Shown here one piece after another: positions 45,513 through 55,790 of a stretch of DNA of 64,000 bases. This stretch comes from Saccopteryx bilineata (taxonomy: Eukaryota > Chordata > Mammalia > Chiroptera > Emballonuridae), in NCBI RefSeq assembly GCF_036850765.1, contig NC_089495.1, positions 117,947,033 to 118,011,032 on the forward strand. The letters run 5' to 3'. Numbering within the stretch: the first letter of the stretch is position 1; every line of letters starts with the position of its first letter. The notes under the pieces were generated by a model. It had not been told where the DNA came from, did no database searches, and saw nothing but the letters and a program-made list of their open reading frames with translations. The translations under genes and the position numbers were made by a program.

Positions 45513-46089
45513 CCACACTGAGACTGGTAGGAAAAGTGGAAACACGGAGAGGGCTGCCCAGCTCCCTGGAGCGATCGGCAGCTGGGAGAGACTTGAGTGG
45601 CGGGAAGTGAATTTAGCAGAAAGGGGAGGGTCCTGGGCCCTAGGAACAAAGCCCCAGCCTGCAGCCCCAGAGCCTAAAAGAGGCGTATGGACAGTATTTA
45701 TCTGGAAACAAGTCAGGATACTGTTTGTGAGAAAGAGACTGATTTCTCAGACCCAGGATTTTTCTTAAAGAGACTGCGCAAAAAACCTCTCTCACAACCA
45801 CTCACCCAGGGCTCCAGGGGGTGGGGAGAGAGGAGAGGACTGGAGTAGCAGGAAGAGAGTGTGATCTAGGAGGCATAGGGAGAAACATTTTGAGAGACAG
45901 CCACCCTAACCTCTGGGACGAGTCATTCCCCAAATCTGAAGTGAATATTTCCCCTGGAAACAGCAATACCAGCAAAGGGAAGCAGGACACCAGTCAAACA
46001 AGCTCTTCGGGGCACTCAGAGCAGAGTCGCTTAGAAGGAGGGAGCTTTTGGGACTACAGTAGTGAGTGATGGGTCTGAGCTGCAGCAAC

Positions 46090-46740
46090 CCCACCCACAT
46101 GGCTGAGAGCTTGCCCGAGGGCGGGCGGTGGCAGGATGTGGAAGTGCGGTTCTGTCGGCAAGGGCAGAAGCCGGCTGGCCACCACTGAGGCCCAGGTGTG
46201 AGCTCAGTCTTGCCCAGCTGGGGAGGAGGGGGCATGCAAAAGTGGTCAAGCCCAGCTGTGGGCCCCCTGCAATCCAGCCTGTGGAGGGAAGGGCGGGAAC
46301 CCTGGAAGAGGTGGAGACCCGCCCTAAAGCAAGGGTGCAGGAGCACAGCCCTGCCCCACCCATGGAACCAACGCTTGTGGCCTGACTTGGGAGCCGGCTC
46401 CTCCCACAGGGGTGGAGCCAAAAGCCCAGAACAGGCAGAGTCCCACTACTGAGCATGGGCACACAGTCCCACCCGGCCTGTGGAGCCAAGGCTTGCAGCC
46501 GTCCCACAAGTGGGCTCCTCCTGCAAGGGCTGGGCAAAAGCCCGGAATCAGGTGGAGACCCACAGCTGAGCAAAGGTGTTCACCCCTGCCCTCAGGGCCG
46601 AGCATAACGCCACCCACGGGGGCGGGGTGAAGGCCAAGTCCACCAAGGCTTGTATACCTGAGCCCGTGATCACAGCCACTCCTGTGAAGGAGAGGCAGAA
46701 ACCACAGCAACACCCCAGTGGGCAGGCACCAGCAATGCCC
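46090..46740 (+). repeat. Imperfect monomers of about 120 bp in the L1 5' UTR
   Basis: Related blocks recur at about 46240, 46340 and 46460. Each includes 'gtggagccaa', 'ctcctccc/gcaag/caggg', 'aaaagcc', 'gtggagaccc' and 'ctgagcaaagg/gagcatggg'. This resembles the tandem promoter monomers of some mammalian L1s. The region is GC-rich and open in several frames by chance. Confidence 0.6.
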
Positions 46741-46836
46741 ATACCTGAATGCCATAGGCAGCAACAGCAGAGGGGGTGGTGAGCCTGCAGACAGACCACA
46801 CCTAGGGAACACAGAGGACACACCCAGTGGACTCCA

Positions 46837-47496
46837 GTGGCCAAAACCTTCTTTTACACAGACAAAATGGGAAGGCAGAGAAATGCAACACAAATGAGTC
46901 AAGAGAAATCCCCAGAAAAGGACCTGAATGAGTCAGATATAACCAAATTACCAGATGTAGAGTTTAAACTAACGATTGTTAGGATGCTCAAAGATATTAG
47001 AACAACAATAGATGGTCATTATGAACACCTAAATAAAGAGATAGCAAATATAAAAAAGAACATTGAAATAATAAAAAAGAATCAGTCAGAAATGACAAAT
47101 ACAATATCAGTAATGAAGAACACAATGGGAGGAATTAAAAGCAGGATGGATGAAGTGGAGAATCAGATCAGCGAGTTAGAGGACAAGATAAATGATGGCA
47201 CGAAAGCAGAGCAGAAAAAAGAAAAGAGACTCAAACAGTCTGAGGAAACTCTAAGAGAGCTCTGTGACAACATGAAGAGAAATAACATCCGCATCATAGG
47301 GGTTCCTGAAGAAGCAGAGAAAGAACAAAGGATAGAGACTTTGTTCAAACATATCATAGCTGAAAACTTCCCTAAATTAATGCAGGAGAAACTCTCACAA
47401 GTTCAAGAAGCACAGAGAACTCCATTAAAGAGAAACCCAGAGAAATCTACACCAAGACACATCATAATTAAAATACCAAAGCTAAATGATAAATAG
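46837..47496 (+). pseudogene. L1 ORF1 (copy B), one premature stop
   Basis: 219 codons starting MAKTFFYTDKMGRQRNATQ. The coiled coil (MKNTMGGIKSRMDEVENQIS) and RRM-type region (RNNIRIIGVPEEAEKEQR) are intact. The frame ends at a TAG after KLNDK (47494-47496), where copy A reads a sense codon. The C-terminal nucleic-acid-binding domain is therefore cut off. Weak similarity to ORF1p elsewhere continues to about 47640. Confidence 0.92.
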
Positions 47497-47845
47497 AAAA
47501 TATTAAAAGCTGCTAGAGAAAAAAAGGCTATCACCTACAAAGGAGCCCCCATAAGGATGATTTCCGACTTCTCAACAGAAACACTTGAGGCCAGAAGGGA
47601 ATAGCAAGAAATATTCAAAGTAATGCAAACAAGAGCCTACAACCAAGACTACTTTATTCAGCAAGGCTATTGTTTAAAATTGAAGAAATAAAAAGCTTTC
47701 CAGACCAAAAAAAACCAAAAAACAAAAACTCAAGGAATTCACTACAACCAAACCAATGCTGCAAGAAATGCTAAGGGGCCTGTTGTAAACAGATCAAAGG
47801 AGAAAAAGAATATAGCAAAAGAGAAATACAGTTTTAAAGAATAAA

Positions 47846-50800
47846 ATGGCAATTAAACAATTACATATCAATAATAACCTTAAATATAAATGGATTAAAT
47901 AATCCGATCAAAAGACATAGGGTAGCTGTGTGGATAAGAAAACAGGACCCATACATATGCTGTCTACAAGAGACACACCTTAAAACAAAACATGCACATA
48001 GACTGAAGATAAAAGAATGGAAAAAAATATTTCACACACATGGAAATGAAAAAAAAGCTGGGGTAGCAATACTTATATCAGACAAAATGGACTTTAAAAC
48101 AAAGACTATAGTAAGAGATAAAGAAGGTCACTACATAATGATAAAGGGAGCAATACAACAGGAAGATGTAACCATTATAAATATCTACGCACCTAATATA
48201 GGAGCACCTAAATATATAAAGCAGACTTGGATGGATTTAAAGGGCGAGATCAACAGCAATACTATAATAATAGGCAATTTCAATACCCCACTAACATCAC
48301 TAGATAGATCCTCAAGAAAGAAAATTAACAAAGAAACAGCAGACTTAAAGGGCATACTAGATCAACTTGATTTAATAGATATCTTCAGAACCTTTCACCC
48401 TAAAGCAGCAGAATATACATTCTTTTCAAGTGCTCATGGTACATTCTCTAGGATAGACCACATGTTAGGGCACAAAAGTGGCCTCAACAAATTTAAGAAG
48501 ATTGAAATCATATCGAGCACTTTCTCTGATCACAATGGCATGAAAATAGAAATCAACCACAACAGAAAAACTGAAAAATACTCAAACACTTGGAAACTAA
48601 ATAGCATGTTATTAAATAACAAATGGGTTAACAATGAGATCAAAGCAGAAATAAAAAAATTCCTAGAAACAAATAATAACAAGTATACATCACCTCAAAA
48701 TTTATGGGACACAGCAAAAGCAGTCTTGAGAGGGAAGTTCATAGCATTACAGGCATACCTCAAGAAGCTAGAAAAAGCTCAAATAAACAACTTGACCCTG
48801 CATCTAAAAGAACTAGAAAAAGAACAGCAGGTAAAGCCCAGAGCTAGTAGAAGGAAGGTAATAATAAAGATCATAGCAGAAATAAATGACATAGAGGCTA
48901 AAGAAACAATACAAAGGATCAATGAAACCAGGAGCTGGTTCTTTGAAAAGGTAAACAAGATTGATGAACCTTTAACCAGTCTCACCAGGAAAAAAAGAGA
49001 GAGGATTCAAATAAATAAAATTAGAAATGAGAGTGGAGAAATAACAACTGACACAACAGAAATACAAAGTGTTGTAAGAAAATACTATGAAGAACTGTAC
49101 GCCAAAAAAATAGACAACCTGGATAAAATGGACAAATTCCTTGAAACATATAATCTTCCAAAAATTAATCTGGAAGAATCAGAAAACCTAAACAGACCAA
49201 TTACAACAAATGAGATAAAAACAGTTATCAAAACACTCTCAAAAAAGAAAAGTCCTGGGCCCGATGGCTTCACAAGTGAATTCTACCAAATATTCAAAGA
49301 AGAATTAACTCCTATCCTTCTCAAGCTATTTCAAAAAATTCAAGAGGAAGGAAGACTTCCAAGCTCCTTTTATGAGGCGAGTATAATTCTGTTTCCAAAA
49401 CCAGGCAAAGACAACACAAAGAAAGAAAATTATAGGCCAATATCCCTGAGGAATTTAGATGCTAAAATCCTCAACAAAATATTAGCAAACCGAATCCAGC
49501 AATATATGAAAAAAATCATACACTATGATCAAGTGGGATTTATTCTTGGGAGGCAAGGCTGGTACAATATTCGCAAATCAATCAATGTGATTTATCACAT
49601 AAACAAATGGAAGGAGAAAAACCACATGATAATTTCAATAGATGCAGAAAAAGCATTTGATAAAATCCAGCACCCATTCATGATCAAAACTCTCAGCAAA
49701 GTGGGAACACAGGGAACATACCTCAACATGATAATGGCCATCTATGACAAACCCACAGCCAACATCATACTGAATGGGCAAAAATTAAAAGCAATCCCCT
49801 TAAGATCAGGAGCAAGGCAGGGGTGCCCTCTTTCACCACTCTTATTCAACATAGTTCTGGAAGTCCTAGCCACAGCAATCAGACAAGAAAAAGAAATAAA
49901 AGGCATCCAAATTGGAAAAGAAGAAGTAAAACTATCATTATTTTCAGATGATATGATATTGTATATAGAAAACCCTAAAGTATCAGTCAAAAAACTACTA
50001 GACCTGATAAATGAATTCAGCAAGGTAGAAGGATATAAAATTAATACTAAAAAATCAGAGGCATTTTTATACACTAACAATGAACTGTCAGAAAGAGGAA
50101 TTAAGGAAGCAATCCCCTTTACCATTGCAACCGAAAAAATTAAGTACCTAGGAATAAATTTAACCAGGGAGATTAAAGACTTGTACTCGGAAAATTATAA
50201 AACATTGATAAAAGAAATCAGGGAAGATACAAACAAGTGGAAGCATATACTGTGCTCATGCTTAGGAAGAATAAACATCATTAAAATGTCTATATTACCC
50301 AAAGCAATTTATAAATTCAATGCATTACTGATTGAAATACCAATGACTTACTTCAAAGATATAGAATACCTATTCCACAAATTTATATGGAACCAAAAGA
50401 GAACACGAATAGCCTCAGCAATCTTTAAAAGGAAGAATAAAGTGGGAGGTATCACACTTCCCGATATCAAGTTATACTACAAGGCCATTGTACTCAAAAC
50501 AGCCTGGTATTGGCATAAGAACAGGCATATAGATCAATGGAACAGAACAGAGAACCCAGAAATAAACCCACAGCTTCAAGGACAACTGATATTTGACAAA
50601 GGAGGTTAGAGCATACAATGGAGTAAAGGCAGTCTCTTTAATAAATGGTGTTAGGAAAACTGGACAGCTACCTTCAAAAAATGAAACTAGACCACCAACT
50701 TATACCATTCACAAAAATAAACTCAAAATGGATAAAAGACTTAAATGTAAGCCATGAAACCATAAGTATCTTAGAAGAAAACATAAGCAGCAAGCTCTTC

Positions 50801-51634
50801 GACATCTGTCACAGCAATGTATTTGCCGATTTATCTCCATGGGCAAGTGAAATAAAAGACAGGATAAACAAATGGGACTATATCAAACTAAAAAGCTTCT
50901 GCACAGCTAAAGACAATATGAACAAAATAAAAAGACAAACTACACAGTGGGAGAATATATTTCACAATACATCTGATAAGGGGTTAATAACCAAAATTTA
51001 TAAAGAACTTGTAAAATTCAATACCAGGAAGACAAACAATCCAATCAAAAAATGGGCAAAAGAAATAAATAGATACTTCTCCAAAAAGGACACACAGATG
51101 GCCAATAGGCATATGAAAAAATGCTCAACATCACTAATCATTAGAGAAATGCAAATTAAAACCACAATGAGATATCACCTCACACCAATCAGAAGGGCTC
51201 TCATCAACAAAACAACACAAAATAAGTGCTGACGAGGATGTGGAGAAAAGGGAACCCTTCTGCACTGCTGGTGGGAATGCAGACTGGTGCAGCCACTGTG
51301 GAAAACAGTATGGAGATTTCTCAAGAAATTAAAAATCGAACTGCCTTTTGACCCAGCTATACCACTTTTAGGAATATACCCCAAGAACACCATAGCACTG
51401 TTTGAAAAGAAGAAATGCACCCCCATGTTTATGGCAGCATTGTTCACAATAGTGAAGATCTGGAAACAGCCCAAGTGTCCGTCAGTAGATGAGTGGATTA
51501 AAAAGCTTTGGTACATATATACTATGGAATACTACTCAGCCATAAGAAATGATGACATCGGATCATTTACAACAACATGGATAGATCTTGACAACATTAT
51601 ACTGAGCGAAATAAGTAAATCAGAAAAAAACTAA
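47846..51634 (+). pseudogene. L1 ORF2 (copy B), 893-codon open core with few lesions
   Basis: The start ATG at 47846 is followed by a one-base insertion (gcaattaaac vs gcaataaac in copy A), shifting the frame until about 47,928. From there 893 codons are open to 50609. They hold the endonuclease ([22 protein letters not shown]), the RT fingers ([13 protein letters not shown]) and the RT core. The active-site block reads FSDDMIL where copy A reads FADDMIL; both aspartates remain. A TAG at 50607, another TAG about 50 bp later, a one-base deletion in an A run near 50680 and a break near 51230 disrupt the C-terminus, which is otherwise complete to 51634. Confidence 0.93.
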
Positions 51635-51934
51635 GAACTGTATGATTCCATACAGAAGTGGGACATAAAAATGAGACTCAGAGACATGGACAAGAATGTG
51701 GGGGTTATGGGGAGAGGGGGAGGAAGGGGATTGGGTGTGGGGAGGGCCACAAAGAAAACCAGTTAGAAGGTGATGGAAGACAATTGGACTTTGGGTAATG
51801 GGAATGGAGCATAATCAAATGTCAAAATAACATAGAGATGTTTTTTCTGAACATATGTACCCTGATTTATCAATGTCACCCCATTAAAATTAATAAAAAA
51901 CAAAAACAAAACAAATAAAGAAAAAGCTGGGAAA

Positions 51935-52249
51935 CCTGCTTCAGTAAGAAGTTTCAACATTCCATTTAGCTTAGTCTGCTCAATTACTCATTTCAGGAAT
52001 CCCTGAGCCCATTGTGCCGTTGAGCCCTTAAGAACAGGTTTTACCAGCTCCCCATCTAAACCACTTTAACACATGCACAGTGGAAGCCAGAACAGTGACC
52101 ATAGAGGCCTGTCATCTAGCCTAGAGAGATGTGATTGGTTAGTGGGAGGAACCAACACAAGCCCCCCTCTCCCCATTTTAAATAAAGGCAGTCTCCATGT
52201 TGCAAAGGAGGTAGGTTCTGTAGGTTTGTTCTTAAGATGAACTTATATG
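51935..52249. other. Unassigned sequence, possible LTR remnant
   Basis: 'ttttaaataaaggcagtctccatg' near 52177 resembles an LTR polyadenylation region. No ends were found. Confidence 0.3.
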
Positions 52250-52251
52250 TA

Positions 52252-52592
52252 CCGTATTTTTCACTCCACAAGACACGCTTTTATTCCCCAAAACTGGAGG
52301 AGGAAATGCCCGTGCACCTTATGGAGCAAATGTTCATTATTTTTAGCTGCTGCAGGTTCCCGGACAACTATAAGAATATTTGAACATTACAGTCTCTTCT
52401 CATTTGTTAATAACAGTGCTAATGGTTGTTAATACTGCTATTGAGTTTACATTGTTGAAATATTATTGTGGTATATTTTATTAAATATTTTAACACACCA
52501 TTTGGTTCAGAATATTTTTTTTCTTCTTTTCCTCCTTAAAAACCCTAGGTACGTCTTACGGTCAGGTGCGTCTTCTGGAGCAAAAACTACGG
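52252..52592. mobile_element. Short DNA transposon with TA target duplication
   Basis: 341 bp flanked by TA (52250-52251 and 52593-52594). The ends are inverted over about 25 bp: ccgtatttttcactccacaa at the left, and on the opposite strand ccgtagtttttgctccagaa. No coding capacity. The TA duplication suggests the Tc1/mariner group. It is likely a non-autonomous (MITE-like) member. Confidence 0.85.
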
Positions 52593-52594
52593 TA

Positions 52595-52951
52595 AGTTGG
52601 AACAGGTACTTACTTATTAAATGTAACTTAGATGTTTGTCTTAACATAGTATTTATTTTTACCTTTCTGAGCATATACATACTTAAACATTTTCAAACCT
52701 ACAGAACCTATCTCATTTGTAACTCAGAGACTTCCTGTAAACTGATTAGCTTAAAGGGAAACTAGTCCTTCCCAGCCTGAAAATATAAACATGGGCTTAA
52801 GTTATTTGGCTGTTATCCTTTTTGCCTTCTAGACTCTGCCTCTCCGCTGAGAGAAACGCGCTATTCATGTTTGCAGCATGATGTGTGGGCTGGCAGCCAG
52901 GTCTCCCAAGTACAGGCTCTGAGTAGTGCCTGGACTACACCGGGCTTTATG
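52595..52951. other. Unique intergenic sequence
   Basis: Nothing recognised. Confidence 0.45.
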
Positions 52952-52959
52952 GACTAAAT

Positions 52960-53166
52960 TAGTGTTTTCAACCTCTGGTCCGTGGACTGGTCCGCCAGAA
53001 ATTCCGTGCCAGTCTGTGAAAGAGGTAACCACTCTGATGTATGAAGATTATAGACCCAATGATCTTAGTAGAATTTGCTTATGCTCAGGGTGATTTCTGC
53101 CTTAGCGGTCCCCAAAATAATTCTATTTACACTGGTCCCCAAATGTAAAAAGGTTGAAAACCACTG
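52960..53166. mobile_element. Short hAT-like element
   Basis: 207 bp with ends tagtgttttcaacctctgg and aggttgaaaaccactg (inverted). The target duplication is gactaaat (52952-52959) and ggctaaat (53167-53174). It contains 'ggtccgtggactggtccgcc', a motif of the same kind as in the element at 6133. Confidence 0.9.
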
Positions 53167-53174
53167 GGCTAAAT

Positions 53175-53754
53175 CATGGCACTGAATATCTGGATTTTGA
53201 TCTTTATACTAGGTTTAATGAAGACAAGACTGGACTTTTTCCTTGGTGAGAGAGAGATGAGACATTGAGCACCTGTGAACAACCTTCTATTTCAACCCTG
53301 AATTAATCTTATTGAAACGGAAATATGGGTATTTGTGCTGCTTGTCACCAATTCAGCCAAATAAGTGGAGACAGGGACTGAATCTTTTATGGGTACTTTA
53401 TTCAGATGGTCAGTGACCTGAAGAGATGGGGTTATGTTCCCAAAGCTGTCTCAACCCCATCCCCAGCCAAACTTTTCTTAAGGGGAAGAAAAAGGTAGGT
53501 AAGTGTTTTAAAACTTAAGGGAGAGTTAATCAGTCATAGTCAAAGTTAACTGAATCATATCAGTGGGCAATTAGTCTTTGCAGCACAAAGGCTTTGCTTG
53601 CAGTCCCCTGGGTCACAAAAGTGGACTGTTCATTATTCTTCTTAAGCCATGTAAGCCCCTTCTGGTATCCCAGTTCCTGAAAGAAAGCTTTGACTTGCAT
53701 CAACCATTTAAGCCTACTGATTATAACCAAAGCCACCATTACTCAAGCTAATTT
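53175..53754. other. Intergenic sequence, possible ERV remnant
   Basis: The minus strand carries CTGAATAAAGTACCC near 53400, an LTR-style polyadenylation motif, and the flanking composition is LTR-like. I cannot define ends. Confidence 0.3.
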
Positions 53755-54072
53755 TTTTTTTGAGAGGAGGGAAGGTAGTGAGACAGACTCCTGCATGAGC
53801 CCCAACCCAGAATCTACCTGGCAACCTCCGTCTAAGACCAACCTAGCTGTCCTCAGCACCTGAGGCTGACGCTTGGACCAACTGAATTATTCTTAGCGCT
53901 GGGCTGACACTCGCCCCAATCAAGCCAGTGGCTTCGATAGGGAGAGAGAAGGGGGAGCAGGAGGGGTAGAAAAACAGATGGTTGCTTCTCATGTGTGCCC
54001 TGACCAGGGATGAAACCCTGGATGTCTGCACACTGGGCCAATGATCTACCCACTGAGCAAACCAGCCATGGC
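53755..54072 (-). mobile_element. Bat SINE, type A, minus strand, diverged
   Basis: Poly-T, 'gagacagactcctgcatgagccc', and it ends 'gatctacccactgagcaaaccagccatgg'. The flanks share caagctaa (53744-53751 and 54074-54081). Confidence 0.85.
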
Positions 54073-54216
54073 CCAAGCTAAAATTTTAACTCTTGAGTTC
54101 CCCCTATCATTACTGCAACAGCCTAAACTTCTCCAAACACAAATTGTTTGCAATTAACTCTCTTAGCCCCGCAACCAAACTGCATCATAACTGATATCAC
54201 CAGTTTCTTTAGGTCT

Positions 54217-54862
54217 TGTTGGTCAAATAAGTTTGTAATATGACATATATGTTTGATCACTATAGTTTGTATTGGGTGTGGGGGACAGGCTGTAAGCAGG
54301 CAGGGTCATTATAGCCTAAGGCTTAAGACAGCTTTTCCCCACACCCCTGACTATTGCATGATATGGGATGGTGCACTCTCATGAGGAATCCCATTATGCC
54401 TCAGATAAGTGACTTTGTATCAGAGACTTCTTTGTTTGTATATTGGATTAAAGGTTTTGATTTCTACACTATAAAACGGGACAGAGGAGCCCATGCTGGA
54501 GGAGAGGCAGATAAAGGCCACATGGAGGAGAGAAGCAGCCAAGATGGCAGAATGCTGAGGGAGAAGCCAGTTTGTGCAGAGTTTGAGCAGAGAGGATATG
54601 GGGAACAGAGATGATTAAGTCTGGTGAGCTAGAAACCTTTGATTCTAGGAAACTCGGATAAGTCAGTGGCTTTGGGAGCCCTGAATGGAAAGGGAAGTTT
54701 TTTCCCACTTTGTGTATTTCTTGCCCGCAGGGTGCAAGCTAGGATTAAAGCAAATGGCCCACCAGTTCTTGGCTCCATTGTTTCATTACCGTCTGTCTGA
54801 ATCAAATGCAAACCTGCATGGGCCAGGTGGCTGTGATGGTGGCCGCGGCTACTGGCTTTACA
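54217..54862 (+). mobile_element. Solo LTR of the ERV-L/S-like family, plus strand
   Basis: It starts tgttggtcaaataagtttgt, the same as the LTRs of the provirus on the other strand, and ends tactggctttaca. Longer than those LTRs (646 vs 524 bp) because of an extra GAGG-rich block near 54485-54660. The flanks ggtct and aatct match only in part. It lies 274 bp from the provirus in opposite orientation. Confidence 0.85.
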
Positions 54863-55004
54863 AATCTTAATTTGTAAGATCCCCATGCAGGCTTCCCCGG
54901 GCTTGTCGGGTTTAGTATGTAGTCCTGTTTTCATCCACATCTGTGATAATATATGTATTAAGGCCATGTTAGGCTACAGCTATTCACCTGAGAGGAGTTA
55001 AGGC

Positions 55005-55130
55005 AGTGGTTCTCAAACTTTTTGAAGTCGGGGCGCATTTAAAATCCTACAAATAATTGGAGGCGCATTATATACAAATTTCTGAGAAATAAAGTCAAAT
55101 ATTAAAGAATATAAAGTCCAAGTGTGCTTT
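55005..55130 (+). mobile_element. hAT/Charlie-like fragment, left part, cut by the provirus
   Basis: It begins 'cagtggttctcaaactttttgaag', a typical hAT-Charlie end, and continues 'tcggggcgcatttaaaatcc'. The provirus then enters with the target tatga. The AT-rich sequence right of the provirus may be the remainder. Confidence 0.65.
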
Positions 55131-55135
55131 TATGA

Positions 55136-55659
55136 TGTAAGGCCAGGAGCCGTCATCGTGACCATTCACATGCAGGTTCCCATTGGATTCGGGCAGACGA
55201 TAAAGAAATGGCGGAGTCAGAGGATGGGGGGCCATCCTATTTATTGGTGTCTCACCAAGACAGGCAAACCACAAAAGAAGACAAGGGAAAAGCAGAGAAC
55301 CAGCTCTTCCCATGAAGGGCAAGGGATCAGGGGAGCCCCTGCAATTGTGATAGCAGGAACTGTGTGTCTGGCTCCTGGTCTGTCCCACTTTATAGTGTAG
55401 AAAACCAAAATCCCTTAATCCAATATACAAACAAGGAAGTCTCCGATACAAAGTCACTTATCCAAGGCATAATTGGATTTCTCATGATAGTGCACCACCC
55501 AGATCATACAATCAGTCAAGGGTGTGGGGAAAAGCTTAGTCCCAAAACCAAACCTCAGGCTACAACAACCTGGCCTGCTCATAGCCTGTCCCCCACACCC
55601 ATTATAAGTCACAAGCGAGCAAACATATATATCATGTTTACAAACTTATTTGACCAACA
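55136..55659 (-). repeat. 3' LTR of the ERV-L/S-like provirus
   Basis: 524 bp, TG...CA on the minus strand (starts TGTTGGTCAAATAAG at 55659, ends GGCCTTACA at 55136). It matches the 5' LTR except at four sites. Confidence 0.97.
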
Positions 55660-55672
55660 TTCCACCCCTTTT
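55660..55672 (-). promoter_or_regulatory. Polypurine tract of the ERV-L/S-like provirus
   Basis: On the minus strand AAAAGGGGTGGAA directly precedes the 3' LTR. The same string occurs at 63264-63276 beside the other family member. Confidence 0.88.
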
Positions 55673-55790
55673 GCTCGCTTTACAATCTAAACCACAGGCA
55701 TCTTCCATGATGGTCACTGTACAAAGAGTAGGATACATTGCATAAACAGAAATAGTACCAACTACAGCAATAGGATTAACAGATCAAAAA

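Larger units (their letters stand above)
44967..51922 (+). mobile_element. Full-length L1 (copy B), defective
   Basis: About 7 kb including a nested SINE. It starts 'catagaagaagacaagatgg' and ends in an A-rich tail. The target duplication aaagctgggaga (44955-44966) is repeated as aaagctgggaaa at 51923-51934. Parts: GC-rich 5' UTR (to about 46,830), ORF1, spacer, ORF2, and a 3' UTR with a G-rich run near 51700 ('gggagagggggaggaagggg'). Confidence 0.95.

Noticed and set aside
45906..46902. Minus-strand open frames of up to 192 codons
   Set aside because: They lie opposite the GC-rich L1 5' UTR and its monomer-like repeats; no similarity to a protein is seen.
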